Source: Pieris napi
Lineage: Eukaryota > Arthropoda > Insecta > Lepidoptera > Pieridae
DNA: 64,000 nucleotides
NCBI RefSeq assembly: GCF_905475465.1
Contig: NC_062240.1
Coordinates: forward strand, 573,001-637,000
Reading direction: 5' to 3'
Shown: piece after piece, positions 24,011 through 38,302 of the stretch
How positions within the stretch are numbered: the first letter of the stretch is position 1
How the letters are laid out: each line of letters opens with the position of its first letter
Made by a program: the position numbers and the translations under genes
The notes under the pieces: model-generated
Seen by the model: the letters and a program-made list of their open reading frames with translations, nothing else
Told to the model about the DNA's origin: nothing
Databases searched by the model: none

Positions 24011-25173
24011 TTTGTATCCCATTAAAAAAAATTTAAATGTATTATTTTCCACGTCATTACATAAACTTGTTCATGAGTACCGAATATTAGATTTGCTACC
24101 ATTTACTGTGATTGTATATGTTAAAGGAATATTTAAGGGAATTGTTCGTTGTAGCCAGTTTTATACGCCCTACTTGATGTTGATGTAGTGATGTTGATTG
24201 GATATATTATTAAAAGTTATATAATGAATTTTATACAAAGTTTCTCATGTATTCTTCTGAAAGGATGTCTTAACATTGTGAACTGAGTATTTAATGCATT
24301 AAAGTTATATTAAATACTAACTTCATCTTAAGCAGATTTTCTTGCTTGCCTACTTTTAATTTATGATTTATCACTTAGCGTCTAAACATTTTGTATTTTA
24401 ACACACTTATTAGTACAATCCTTCATCTTTGTAGAGTTATACAAGTACTGAGCCGTGGTTAGCCAAAACTATCCCATCTTAACTCTATGTCTAGCAACAT
24501 ATCTATATTATTATGATTAATCTTAGTGAACTTTCTGTAATGCGGATATCAAGGGAAGTGTAGGGCGATACTCATTATTACAAAAAGGCCAATGAATTTC
24601 TGGTATTTTCTGTTTGTTTTAATATTACAATACCATTCCTAGCAATTTTAAAGAACCCTAAACTGATATTTCCCTACTGTTTACCGTGTCATCAACGTGT
24701 GTATCTTCTTGGACCTAAAGCTTGAGAAAGATTCCTGTCTATTCTGTAAACATATCTTCACGGTAAATTTGTTCCAATGTTACAAGTCTGCGCATCATTT
24801 ACTGTGTAGCTCGACATAGGCCGTTGTAACTAGGTACAAAGATTGTGAATTTGTTATCTATAATAGTAAATAAATTAAAAGTTAGGTAAAATGTGTTTAT
24901 TATTGGAAAACTATATCAAACTCATAAGCCCAGTTTGTTTGTAAGCAAATGTGTAAGTTGATGTAGCTTAAATGTATAAAGGCTTTTGTAAGGAGCTTTA
25001 TAAAGTTCTATTCTTTTTATACTTCAAGACTTGACAAAGAAATGTTAAATTACGCTGAGCTAATTGTACATTTTTGAAAACCTTTCGAACGTATGTTCAT
25101 ATGAAATTATTTACATTGGACTTTAACTCTTTTTAATCAATTAAGTTAAGCTTCCACGAATTCTAAATACTTA

Positions 25174-25424
25174 GGGTCTGTTTCACAATGTATGGATAAA
25201 GTACCAAATAGCTATGTATTATTTATGTATTGATAAATTATTTGGAAGATAATTTGTGCTATTTGACACTTCATCGGACTCATAACTTATGATGGACTTT
25301 ATGTGACGAATAGCGCTATCTGACAGTCGTGAAACGCAACAATAGTGTTTATCCTACCAATAAGTAATAAATAGCTAATTCGGAACTTATATATACTGTC
25401 TGTTTCACATTGTGAAACAGACCC
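25174..25424. mobile_element. Harbinger-like MITE, 251 bp
   Basis: Terminal inverted repeats GGGTCTGTTTCACAATGT and ACATTGTGAAACAGACCC are flanked by TTA at 25171-25173 and 25425-25427. A three-base TWA-type duplication with such ends fits PIF/Harbinger. It has no coding capacity. Confidence 0.8.
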
Positions 25425-27684
25425 TTAGCCTGTTGTATGGTACAAGTCGTTTTTTTGCATCATCAATATGATTTAATATATAAGTTTAATATCTAATCTA
25501 TAATGTAACTTCATATTATCTACATAACGTAATATATTATAGGACTGTTAAAGAAATACTTAAAATAATATATTGTTTTATTCACCACTAATTCCCGCCT
25601 TATCACATCTCGAAATATACAGAACATCTAAATAAATCGTGAATAAATTGTCAAAAACGGGTTTTGCTTTACTAATTATAGGCGAAACATAAAATAAAAA
25701 TCAAATTCAGAAATGCCACACCAAGTATAAAAAAACATTGCATTCTTTTTTCTACAGTACTCTTTCGTATATTTCTGTCACACTGTGTTTAGCTGTTGTA
25801 TCAACGAAAATTATTTAATACATAAATAATTAAATTAATGTATGAGTCTATCAAAGTAAAAGAAAAGAGACGAACTATAAAAGTTAAAACTATAAAATAA
25901 AAAAGTAATACCAATAGTACAAAATCTTACATATTTATTTACCTAAAGTATTAAAAAAATATTCATAAGGTTCGATTTAAACTGGATTAAAATTTCTTGA
26001 AGTCGTGTCACGCATGACTAAATGAGTCTCGTCGTGGTCAAAATGGTCGCGATTTGTATTTCTACGAGATATACAATTAAAATCGCTTATTTTTAAACAT
26101 TACTTAAATATATAATTGCTTGAGACAATAACACATATAGAATTACTTAATTTATATAATACTAAATCAATATTTTAAAATTAAAATACACACTAGTAGT
26201 ACATCCTCTTGGCCTTGGGAAGATTTTCATAAAAGTAATATTATGCTGAATTATATGCAGAAGCAATTTAAATGTAGATTCGAGAAAATTAACGAATTAT
26301 TTGAAATACTATGTCCACTGTAATTAAATATTGAGAATATTTAATTCTCTCCTTTCGAGGCCTTACCAGATCCTGTAATATTTTTGATTTCAAGTTTCAA
26401 AGATGGAACATTTTATTTCAATTCTAAGAATTACTTGTAATAATCATTTTGACAATTTTTTGCGAACCTAATTTAAATTCTTAAGAGTAGAAAAAGCAAA
26501 ACTCACAAGAAAACTTTTACGCAAACAAAGGATTCTTTTTTATTTGGTCAGGCTTTAGATTATAGCGGCAATAGAATTAGATTTTTTGCTAATTCTGTAC
26601 TAACTTTTTCTGATATCCTTCAAGGTCAAAACTGAGATACAGTTGTAGGTTAGCGTTTTAGAATGTTTATTTTTGTAAACAAACACAAACTAGATATCAA
26701 CTATCCGCCTTGTTGTAATAGGCGATGACTAACTGGCGCAACTCATTGTTATTTCACGGCTTTAGGTTTTTAAAGTCAATCATTAAAGGGATGGCAACAC
26801 TGGATACTGCGTCAAATAATTGTAAACAAGTATAAAAAAAAACAACTGTCAACTTTTAATTTGTGTAGGATATTTATTTGGTCTGTATTTTAGCTGTGTA
26901 CTATAATTTTTTTTCTTAAACATTCCCGGCGTCAATTGTAGTAATAAATACTGAATATACTACTATAAGTTAAAAAAAGTTTAAGAAATGAAAATTGACT
27001 TTATATTGTTTTAAAAAAATAACATTTACTTGGTGCTTCTTGTGTTTGACAGCAGAGGACAGCTTTGTGTTTGTGTGTGATAAATTACGACTTTATTAAA
27101 AAAGTTTTAGTACTTGCTCAAAATAGCTACAATGACATTCTCCTTATACTATATATATTATAACTATTGCCACTGCATGAATTTATTTACTTAGGTTTCA
27201 CTCAAAAATAATTCTTTCACAAAAGTATAATTTAAACTCATATCATTTAATGAGGAAATTATCATAAAATAAAGAAAATTTCCACCCGAAACAATTACAT
27301 ATTTAATTACCTGCTTGTATTTTCAAAATATATACTACGAAGACTACGTTATATAATTTAATTTATTTTTGATAGATGATTAGAAGTTTATATTTTAAGG
27401 CAATCTTTCAAATATTTAGTAAACCATTAAGTTTTTGAAAAATACGTAATTATTTTTTACAATATTCACTTTTTACTATAAGTTAAAACTTCATTAGCAG
27501 TACACTGTAACAAGTCGATAGCTGTGACAATTTTACTGTAATTGTTGTATGATTATACGTTATTATTGCTTTTGGTATTTTCCTTGTTTCAAGCAATAAT
27601 CGATCTGAACATTAAGAGACAGTTCCCGATTCCGTATTAATTATCAATCCTTAATTTTTTTACGATAAAGCCTATTTGCTTTTT

Positions 27685-28165
27685 TGTCGTCCATGCGTCG
27701 GGTTGTCTCTCTCCCTAAAATATGGCGAGGGGGCCGATGGCTGGCCATGCGTCATACTCGTGAACGGATGCTACATGTGGTGACTGGTCGTACTTGAATT
27801 ACGACTATGTGTTAGCGTGTTGTTCCCACGAGAATGTAAGTGCGTGCTCCTATTTCACCATGCCTCCTGTTGATAGAGGACAAGTCTTTGTTTTTAATTT
27901 ATGTTATTATTATTAATTACTAAAGATGTCATGTGGAACATGGTGTAATGGTTGCAGCTCCTTACAAACGTTGTGTAAAAAAAAAAACATGGCGATTAAA
28001 AAGAGTGGCGGAGAGTTTATTGCCAGTTCTTCTCTTCCGTTCTACGCCCTTGATTTGAGAACTGGCACTAAATGTAAAGCTAGAAGCATTTCATATACTA
28101 TTCTTTTATTTTTGACGATCATAAGTGTACATTGTGTTACCTATATGATTTAATGATTTTTTTTC
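27685..28165 (+). mobile_element. CR1/Zenon-like LINE 3' tail, copy B
   Basis: It contains TGGCGATTAAAAAGAGTGGC, TTCTACGCCCTTGATTTGAG and GTACATTGTGTTACCTATAT in order. The matching position in the second duplication copy (about 55600) lacks it, so it arrived after the duplication or was lost there. Confidence 0.75.
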
Positions 28166-31100
28166 TTCATAGGAATAGATAAATGAGACAGAAAGAGTTA
28201 TGTTGCCTACATGTGGTTCATACACAATTGTACTTTATGAATTCTGCATATGTGTGAAATAAAAAAATTGCAAGTGGCAAAGCGACACTAGGACGAAAGG
28301 ACAGATGGTCTATAGGTCAGATGTAGGCTACGTACCAGTGGTGGTTACAGATTAATTCTCAGCGCACAATTCAAGTTAGAATGTTTTTTTATAGATTTTT
28401 ACGGAGATAGGCATTTATTTTTGTTGCTGTTTCCGAAATTGAGAGTACTTATTGTGTTTGCTATATATACGATAAAAAAATGTGTAAAATTTCAATTTTA
28501 TCATGAGGAAATTTTGCTGCAATAACTACCTAGTTTAATCTTAATGAATAATGTGACAATCAGCGCATTATTTAAGATTAAGTGTGTAATTATCATAATC
28601 TACACGCGTTATATAAAATAAGTATGATATCTAATTATGTTATCCGACTTACATTAGACGGCTATTTCTTCGGGAGTGTTTACGTGATTGACAGTTAGTT
28701 GATTGACAATCTTTTATGGTTAATAACAAATGTTTTGGATTGTATAAAAGCTAAGGTAAGTAAAACACGATATCTCCTTAAACAGTGACAAGAAATAATG
28801 AATAAATAATAACCACAGATTACAATCAAATGAACAGATTTATTTATGGCGGATGAAGCCAAAAACAGGTGTAACCTGTTTTACACTGCTGACACTTAAA
28901 AAATCTATATTGTATTCAATTGCGTAACGTTGTATAGGCAGTAATTATTTGGCAGATTATGCGACCTTTAGAAAAAGAAGTGCTCTCAATTCGTTTACGG
29001 ATATTTCGGAGTCATAATTAACAGTACGTTAATTTTTAAACGTCAATCAACTCATTCATGAAACATTAAATAATTTCTTATCTAAGTGTCACCAAAGACA
29101 TGATTTTAACTGTACAATTCCGTGCATTTCCTCCTCTTCATATAACCCATATTTTTTAAGTAAGCCCTATGATGTTTTTAAATATACTGTAATGATTTCA
29201 ATCACAAAGGCCTACTAGTAATTGTTAATAGTATAAATGAACCAACGAATGTTTGAACGAAAAGCCTTGTCGAGTAACTAATGAATAATGGTAATGATTT
29301 TGAAGGTACTATTTTAAATAATCACTCCGAAAAGTATGGTATGTCAAAGTGATAGTACCGTATTTTCTCAACATTGTAACATGTTACTAACCACAGCGAT
29401 GAGTAATTTTGTGGTCTTAAATAACTTTATCTTCTTGGACTTTCTAATTAAATTTTTATTGATAAACTGGACTTGGCAAACACACTTGAACAATAAAGGG
29501 TTAATATATGTTAAGCCTTTATCTTAATCACTTTAATGTTCAAGGCTTAACTTTCTAATTAAATACGAAAAACTTTCTTGTTTACTATAAAGACAAATGA
29601 GACATTTTGAAATTAATTTAATCACAACGATATAATATTTCACGTAATTTTTATTTAAATCTATCTTTATATAGTCAACCTAGTTATATAGTTCAAATCA
29701 AAGAATTGAGTTTTTGTTCTGCGAACAATACGTACTAAATTATAAGGGAGATGAAAACGTCACTGCACGAATATAACATGCACAACCTCGACACCAGGTC
29801 ACAACCAATGAACCATTATAATTAGTGACAATCAAGAAGCTATTCAAACAAGCTACTATATTATTTCATAATAACATATTAAAGAATTGTTTTGCTCGTG
29901 ATTTATTCAATAGTAAGACGCCACAGATCACCACAGTCCTCATAGCCCAGATATTTTCCATTAAACCCCCATTCCAATTCATCAATTATCCATATTTTGT
30001 AATAGATCCTAGCCTCGGACTAAGGCTGTACTCACCGTCAGGTAGTCCAGTGATGGCTCTACAATTTTTTAAATGACATCTGCGTGTTGCATCCCTACGT
30101 AAGCCTTGGAAAGGACCAAACACTGCCTTCTGGTAGTGAATTGCGAAGCAAGATACAAAAAAAAATGATTTATTTCTTAATTTATAAAATAATCATACAT
30201 ACATCGAGTGGCGCTAACCCTTAGAGACAAGCTTTACAATAATTCTTTAAAAAAAAATATAAATATTGTTACGATAAAAGAACATCCTAAAATTTACATG
30301 TGGTTACTTGAAATGAGTTCTGAAATAAATCCTTGTAATACCTTAAGCCTTTAAGCCGAATTCAAATATTTATACAGATAGGTTAATTTAATTCGGATCT
30401 AAACTTTATCTATATATCGAATTGTGCAAAGGCGCTGGTCCGTGTTGATAAATTGCATTTTATTTGATACGATACCTTATTATTTGCTAGGGGTAAAATT
30501 TATTTAATGAAATCTCGAAGCGCGCGCCGTTCAGTGACTCGCAGGCTTCCTAGCACTACGCAAGGTTGCTTTTGAATATTCCGCGTTCGACTTCTCGATT
30601 TAATGTCCAAAGATTTATGCTTATCCATTAGGGAATCACAGATTTTTAAAAAACACTTGCAATTGGATTTTTAAAGTTTTTATTAGGTATACCAGGTAAG
30701 TTATTTTTTATTTTTTGACAGGTTAGGCAAATTACCAAATGACTTTTTAAATAAATAGCCAGCACAAAACCGAGTTGCGGATCGACACAAAGTTTTTGAG
30801 TACGTGTATAACGTATTCTCAAACAAATTAAACATGCATGCTTAAAACTTGTTAATACATGTTTACGCCTTATTTTCTAGTATATTTGTTAAACTACAAA
30901 AACATCTAAAATTTATTAGACTCGATTTTATTCTTATCAACGCATTTTCTAAACTAGTATTACTTTAAAATTGTTTTTCTTATTGAAAACCGGTTTACAA
31001 ATAATATTCAGACACGATATCATAAGATTAATGTCCTCTATATAAAAACAAAGAATACTTAGAATTTACACAGCAACATATACAATTATATTCGATAATA

Positions 31101-32506
31101 ACTTGTATAATAAACACTGGTGGCAGTACTTTTAGTGACATCGAATTTCTGTATCTGTTTGTTTGTCTGTCATGATCATTTCACACGCTGCCGATTTTAG
31201 TCTTGAATTCGCGGGTTTCCTCAAGAATTGTTCTTTCGCCGTGTGATCAAGTATTTAATTTGTTGAACGCAGGACCTTAAGGTTGAAACTAGCTCTCCTA
31301 GCTGCGAAAAAACTGATACTATAATAATATATAACTAATAAAAACGTTTTTATACATAGCATTTATAACACAGAATTCGTCATAAGTTGGATACAGGAAA
31401 ATTTTCTAAATCAGAGACCATCAAGGCAGGTTCTTTCGATTTCCATTTTATTATATCTAACTACTACAATAATTAATTAGGGTTTATTAGTCTATAATGT
31501 CATCTCAAAAGTAATAATTACGATATCTAAATGATCAATTACATTACTTAACAACGTCCAGGGTTATACGAAATGTAATCTATGGCGAAATTATAAACCA
31601 TTGACTTGTGTTAAATAATACACGTTTTTATTACACATTAACAATATGTATAAAATAAGGCTTTACTTGAGAAATATGCTAAATAGTGGTCTCAAAAGAT
31701 AAACGCGAAGAAAATAAAACAAAACTAATTATACGTTATATTCTGTATTTAAAATCCAGGTATAAGTTAGTTCAACAATTGTTAGAATTATTTGTATTCT
31801 TAATAAAATAAATTGTATACTCAGTACCTGTTGAACATCTTCAACAAGTCTTGATACCTTAAGGAATTGGTTTCTCTATCTGTCTTGAAAATCGAAACTG
31901 CTACAATTTATTGATATTGATCTGCCTGAGTCGTTATTTCTATTGAAAAGGACCAATTGAGCAAGGCAAGATTTGTCGTGCCCGCAATAAACATTAATTT
32001 ATCTACGTACAAGGCACTTCTTATAATTTTTGAAAAATAATTCAGTTTACTACCAGCGCTCCCTTCACCACTCACCTCAGTTTTGGAATCTCAAAGCATT
32101 CTGTTAAGCAACTTCATTTTACGTCTTGGTAAGTGGAAGGAGTTTGTATCTGAATTACCAAATGAGTTGTTGTCTATGAATATCGTGACAATTGACCCAT
32201 TTTATTTAAAAAAAAATTAATTGTTGTTTGTTGTCAAAATGTTGTCAAAATTTTCATCTTGTAAACAAAATAGGTATTTACTATTTTATTTGATAAAAAC
32301 TAGATTGATTATCGAAGTGAAATAACTAGATCAAACACATTATGAGGGAACCTAGTTTGATTTCAAAATAGATAAAATTGTTTATTGTAGTGCAATAATC
32401 CCTAAAGAAGATGAATTGCCTTGCCAATAATAACCTTCTATGAATATTGTGATTATGATTCTTGTGTGACAAATTGTTTACCGTACAACCCACCTTAATC
32501 TAGCAA

Positions 32507-33956
32507 ATGGGCCACTTAGAGGTAAGTAATAAGTTTCTTTATTTATATTACATATATTTTGTTTACTTTTTGTCTATTTAAGAGTTTATATTTTCCGTAA
32601 CTGACATGCCGTAGTGTTTGTGAAATGTTTGTGAGGGACAGACAACTTTAAAATATTAATTATGTTTCAGCAGCAGATACCTAACATTATCATCTGGATA
32701 TATTGTTACAATTTTACGTATATCCAAACTTATCAAGATGATTATCAGTGTCAGCTAAAACGGATTCCCTCAGCAAATAGTCTAAGGATTAAAATTAAAC
32801 AGGATACATATCTCAAATTTTCAAAATGTAACTTAAGGTTGTCATAAAATATTAATTTTGGTTGGGTGATTACACAATGATAGGGAATCTATGGTATTGT
32901 TGAGATGGCATGAAACTAATTTTGCAACCTATTTAAGTGATTCAGAGATCAAACACACAAAAATTATATTATCTATGTTTTGTTTTACATACATAAAAAA
33001 ATAATTTTAGTAACATCATAACTATCATTAATTAACAAAGTCATAGATTAAATCAAAACAATTATAATTAATCAATGTCAAATATAAAATATTTATTCAG
33101 GTTTCTTAACTTCAAAGTCCATTCGTGAAATACAAAAAATATTAATTTAAATTGAAATAATAAAATTTAATTTATTGTTCAAAAGAAAAACAACAATCAT
33201 AGAAAAACTAAAAATAATGATGCTAGGTATGTTGGTTCAAAGATATAAGCTTACAATTTCACACAATTTACAAATTCATACAATTTCAAGTGAATAACAT
33301 TGAATTTATTATTACATTGCTATAACTTATTTTATAAATACAGAAGCAATAAATATGTAAGAGGTAGTTACTGGTGCTGTCTACAATTTAGCACTAAACA
33401 TACCCTTTATGGTTCTTAGCCACATATTTGTTTCATTAATAAATAATTGTTTTTAAAGTAGGTATGTACTTGGATTTGTGGATCTAAACATTGGCTTCCT
33501 CACGATTTTTTTTATACATGGTACTGATTCGAATACTGTGTGCGAAATAATATTTGCCTTGCCTATTATCAAATATGGTTTTTAAGATATATTACTTAGA
33601 AATACAAAAGTATGCCAATTTTTTTTTAAACATACACTAAGGTACTACTTTTACTTCACGTAAGTCGATCCTAATCTAAATAATATAATTTTTTTATGAT
33701 TTTCCTTAACTATACAATAATTAAATTGCTACGCAATATTATTATGCCAATACAGATGCGACCAAACTTCTTACTATTTACAATATAAACAGATAACCAT
33801 CCATTGTATTACAGCCACCATGGGTCGTCGTCAAGAACTAGGAATAGAATGGCCAGTCTCACTGATTACCACCCAGTCAATTATACCAGCGTAACAGAAT
33901 CAACGTTAAGAAGAGATATTAAGCCAAGATCACGAATCTATTTTGAATCCAGTTGA
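32507..33956 (+). CDS. Candidate small three-exon gene, 67 residues (unrecognised)
   Basis: I do not recognise this product and it may not be real. The model joins 32507-32521, 32671-32717 and 33815-33956 in frame. Exon 1 begins AAATGG and encodes MGHLE before a perfect GTAAGT donor. Exon 2 encodes QQIPNIIIWIYCYNF, a short hydrophobic stretch. Exon 3 runs HHGSSSRTRNRM, then ASLTDYHPVNYT, and ends SRIYFESS before TGA. AATAAA follows at 34050-34055, 94 bases after the stop. Phases fit (0, then 2), but the exon 2 donor (GTATAT) is weak and open frames of about 55 codons arise by chance in DNA this AT-rich. It lies in the part of duplication copy 1 that copy 2 lacks. An alternative is exon 2 read through to a stop at 32847. 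Confidence 0.25.
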
Positions 33957-35384
33957 AAAACTTTAATTTTTATATGCATAAATGTATTACCGTATTTAAG
34001 ATTATTTTATACTATAGTTAATTTATGTGTGTATTAATATTGTTAAAGTAATAAAATGTTTAAGTAAATCTCCTATTTATTTAACGACTTCCTGGTTTAT
34101 TAAGTAACGTTGCGCTTATCACTGCGACACCGACGAAATCGATTTTCAAGCATTAAACAACTGTAAACAATATGTTTAATTTAAATTACCTGCTCGTCAT
34201 ACTATCAATTTATGGATTAACCGCGTAAAATACATGGCTAAACAGAAATTAAAAATATATAGGCCATGTTATTTTATAGGACAATAAAATAATAATATTA
34301 TAAATTTCACATTTATTTAATGATAAAAATCTGATGATCTACACACTATTTCAGTAACTCAAAAACAAAATATAGTATAATAGTAGTACAACTTAAGTTA
34401 AAAACTAATTCAAACCCAGCTTCACAGTAATCAATAAAACCTATCTTTTTATTTGTTGTCAAATACATTTATATAGTTTATAAAAAGTCATTGTTATGAA
34501 AGATAAAATAAAAAGCTTAATAAGTACCTATATAAAGTTAACATGAACATAATGATGTTATTTCATACTTGTGTAAAAAGAAAAATGTTTTTCCAAAACC
34601 AAAAACGATAATGTTATTGATATGATTTATTTTAAATTGAAGGATAGTTGAAATTTAATAATTTGAAAATGACTGCAATACTAAAAATATTAATATTTTA
34701 CAAAAGCTATGAAACTTTTCTCGGTTTATCTCGTCTTGTCTGCATCGAATTGCCATACATAATCAAAATGTTTAGTTTAGTATTTGTTAGTTAGTGCATC
34801 TATTTATCAAACACTACGTTAATTAATATAGCAGCATATATTCAAGGTTTCGTCAATACCAATTAATTTCTTTTTCAAAAAATAAATGAATTCTAAAAAA
34901 CAGCGAATGTAAACAAGGCCGTGTATGTAACCAAAACTAATTGATCGTTTCGTGTCTGCGTTTTCTTCGCCATCTATAGAAATATCTTTTTCAGGTGTTT
35001 ACATCGTTTATTTCTTGAAATAGAGGTTTGAATTGGAAACGGGGATTCGGTGACAACAAAAAAGTTCTATTTTACTAAGCCTATATTACTTATCGATATA
35101 TTTTTTTCTTAAAAATGCTGTTTTTATTATTTTATAAACTAATACGACTTACGAAATACATATAAATTGTCCTATGTTAGAAAATTTTCATATAAAACAA
35201 CTTTTAACTTCGCTAAAAATTTTAAATCACGAATCTACCAAGGAAGTTTTAATTTGACGTAAAAAATCGACTTCACTGCTGATTTAATTCACACGAGATG
35301 TCAAATGGCATTATCAGAATACCAAATTGGTAAAATTTTTGTGCGTAAGTGTTGAGTGTCGAATTTTAGTTCCAAATCTCACTG

Positions 35385-35507
35385 GAGCGGCGCTTTTGTC
35401 GCGGTCATCGTTTATCAAAATGCCATATTATAACATGACACCATCTCGAGTGATTTATGAGCGGTGTCCGGTATGAGAGATTGAAAAGTGAGTTACAGAA
35501 TCGCAAG
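35385..35507. mobile_element. Diverged relic of the 241 bp MITE family
   Basis: GAAAAGTGAGTTACAGAATC and the terminal TCGCAAGG match the right end of the MITEs at 57867 and 60936. The rest is rearranged. Confidence 0.55.
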
Positions 35508-35526
35508 GGTGCTTTCATCGTTTAGT

Positions 35527-35735
35527 AAACTCAAACTCAAACTCAAAATATCTTTATTCAAGTGGGTAACCAAGTAAACTTTTGAATTGTCAAGTTAAAT
35601 TAATTGTAAATTTATATTTACTACCAGTTCGCAGGTCAAGGGCGTAGAGCGGGTAAGAAAAACTGGCAAGAAACTTTCCGCCACTCTTTTTAATCGCCAA
35701 GTATTGTCATACAAATTGTTTGAACTGGAGTAGTT
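35527..35735 (-). mobile_element. CR1/Zenon-like LINE 3' tail, copy C, with tandem-repeat end
   Basis: The minus strand reads GGCGATTAAAAAGAGTGGCG, then CCCGCTCTACGCCCTTGACC and ends in GAATAAAGATATTTTGAG plus two more TTTGAG units. A short tandem repeat in place of poly(A) is the usual 3' end of CR1/L2-type LINEs. Confidence 0.75.
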
Positions 35736-36059
35736 GACGTTTACAGCTAAAAACCCGGAAGTCTTGGGTTTGATTCTTAATAATGGTTTCATAGGCGCAG
35801 AAGACTGATTAATATATTATTTTCTTAAAAATCCAAGTAAATAAGGTCATTGTAATAGTTTTATGGAATCAAAATTCAATCCCGGATTTTCACGAACTAT
35901 AATTTAACATCGATGCAACAACATTTTCCTTAAACCATACGTATACAATGTTACCAAACCAGTTGAAGAAGATATTATGACTTAATCAATCAATCATAAA
36001 TCAATAATAAAAGGCTTTAATGCTGTTTAAGATACCTGCTAAACATAAAGTATTGAAAA

Positions 36060-36530
36060 AGAAATGCCTAAATTAATGTCAAATTTAATCCCTATATATA
36101 CTCATTATCCATCGGCAAACGGTTGTTTATTTATTACACCTTGTCCTTCGACAAAGGCCTCCTCAAAAATTTTCCAATCTTGGCATTCTCTTACGGTTCG
36201 AATTCACATTGGACCCGCTACGTTTTCTATATCGCATTTTTGCTTCCTTTCTCTTATCATATGACTCTTCTATCTCCACTTTAGTTGTCGGTATGAGGTG
36301 TATGCGACTTTAAATTTTGTTTTTATTACAATATCGCTTAATTTATTTCATCTTTCCTTTTTACTCATTACTCGTTTTGACAATTTTTTATTCTATATCC
36401 CAGTGTTTCCGTCATGCCCCGGCACTTTTCACTCATTGGCATTTCCTTGTCTTTTATTATCTCACCCTGTGAACAGAACCGTTTCCATGCGTTGGCTATT
36501 CTTCTTTCTATTTCTGAGTCAGTGAGTGGT
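36060..36530 (-). pseudogene. Decayed RTE-type LINE C-terminal region
   Basis: The minus strand carries a broken coding phrase, VNRTVRECQDWKIFEEAFVE, matching the R-x-x-W-x-x-x-EEAF signature at the C-terminus of RTE-clade reverse transcriptases. A similar relic is at 61725-62060, so it entered before the segmental duplication. Confidence 0.55.
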
Positions 36531-37234
36531 GATGGTAATTAGTTGCCCTAAATAAAAATATTCGTTTACGTTTTCTATTATTTGGTCGTAAATTTGTATA
36601 ATTACTTTTTTTAATCAGTCAATGTATATTAAATTGAGCTAGCTCTTAGTTAAAAAAACAGCAACAGAACGCTGTTGCGTAAATTATGAAACATTAACGG
36701 TACATATTACGGACTCATTTACTTTTTTATTTGGAATAAGTAAAATTTAAAATAAAAATGTAAAAATGCACCGCAGGCGCACTGTAAGCGCGCCGTGTAT
36801 GCCGATCACAATATCGTTTATGATTCTCCATAATAGATATTGTCTGAATAATATGTGTCTCCGATAATTGTGGGATAGAGCGATATTGGTTCTAGAATAT
36901 AAGTATTAATATTCAAGATGGCTGTTATTTATTCTGAATAGTACTTATCGATGTTTAAACAGACATTGTTTCAAAATTTACTAAATACCGTGTACAGAAA
37001 CAATAGAATCCTTGACAATCCATCCATCCAAATCGATTGAAGCGTCCAGTTAAAATACTTTAACGCATAATAAGGTATACGCATAAATTTAAACGCGATC
37101 TTATCGATAAAGTGATCTTTTCCAGGCAATGTTAGCTGGACATGTACTCTCTAAGAAGACCCAGTCCAACTAAATTGCTTAGGTCTAAATTGCTTTAGAT
37201 GATCTTATTTAAAATTGCGATTATTAGACACACA

Positions 37235-37400
37235 TAAGAACTGCAGTTCCAAACCAATACGACTTACGGACATTCAAGAAAAGAACGTACCATTCCTCAA
37301 ACATCAGCAAGACACCTGTAGGTTACAGGCATTACTACGGGAGTGGGTAACACATGTTACTTTGGAAATGTTGTGTTTGACTTCTGGCAAAACTATAATT
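37235..37400 (+). mobile_element. LINE C-terminal/3' relic
   Basis: CGACTTACGGACATTCAAGA and the following bases match the FDL-x-SFK-type phrase of the 39850-40080 copy. It is heavily decayed. Confidence 0.5.
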
Positions 37401-37674
37401 ATTGCGAAGAAGCTGGTAGCGTACAATACTTAAACATACCAATGCTTATGAAATTGAAAATTATTGTTTTTTTTTTAAAAGATTGATATTGCAGAATAAG
37501 AAATAAAATGTGTGAAATAGTTTCAAAATAATATATATTATAATATTTTTTAATATCTTCAGAATTTTAAAATAGAAATACCCAAAGATAGTATTGTCTT
37601 TTATTGACATAACCTTTACACATTTAAAGAAAAAACTTTTTCTACAACTGTGATACTTTTTGACATCCAACACC

Positions 37675-37735
37675 TTTTGTCTTCAGTCACCGTGACCACG
37701 CACGCTGTAAAGCACGCGGAACGTCGGTTAAATTT
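37675..37735 (+). repeat. Dispersed repeat fragment (CACCGTGACCACGCACGCTG)
   Basis: I recall this short phrase as common in lepidopteran intergenic DNA, but it occurs only once in this window and its element type is unknown to me. Confidence 0.3.
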
Positions 37736-38302
37736 AAAATTATGTTAAAGAATTGTAAATTTATAATAATACATAACTTACTCCGGTTAAAAAGTTTTTT
37801 TCTTAAAATACCCAAAGACATAACAACGCTGTAATAAAGACAAGATGAGATAAAGCACCATTTACCTCATTTATGTTGGCTAGTTATAGTCCGTGAATTT
37901 AAGTCATAGATGATTTTTAGTAAGCGTAGCACAGTGATATTTTTAACCACCCCGTAAATATTTTCTTTACATTACCCTAAATTTTTTGGAATATGATAAG
38001 ATGTCAACAAAATATACTCGAAGTTTCATCCCAATACAACATAAATAGTACTGGTGTATAGTGAATATGTAAAATGTATTGTAAAAAGTAATTAAATATT
38101 TTATTACTACATTGGAATTGGTTAATATTCAGTACGCAAAGACAAAAATACTTTCTAAAATGCAAATTACGAGAACACCTGGTAAAAATGCAACGCCTTA
38201 AATTGTATGAGTTAATAAAAGTATTTGTTTCAATAAAAGGATATTATGATGAGTAAGAAGTAAACGTGGCTTATAAATAGTATTTTATTAAACACTTTTT
38301 AG

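Larger units (their letters stand above)
26263..36530 (+). repeat. Segmental duplication, copy 1 (upstream of fusl)
   Basis: Collinear anchors pair this block with 54162-62460. Examples: 26291/54198 (GAAATACTATGTCCACTG), 27505/55405, 28300/55754 (GATGTAGGCTACGTACCAGT), 28560/57047, 29758/58708 (GTCACTGCACGAATATAACA), 30520/59610, 31480/60640, 35745/61345 and 36200/61745. Identity varies from nearly complete to patchy. Copy 1 has extra sequence at 27690-28165 (a LINE tail) and about 31830-35725. Apart from the candidate small gene, no coding gene is seen. Confidence 0.85.

Noticed and set aside
29825..30076. 83-codon plus-strand frame in duplication copy 1
   Set aside because: The frame is not kept in copy 2 (58775 onward), where indels break it although the DNA is otherwise very similar.
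33825..33900. Short ORF with the ideal vertebrate start context GCCACCATGG (MGRRQELGIEW...)
   Set aside because: Only 24 codons, and the overlapping frame fits the spliced small-gene model better. The match to a vertebrate consensus has little weight in an insect.
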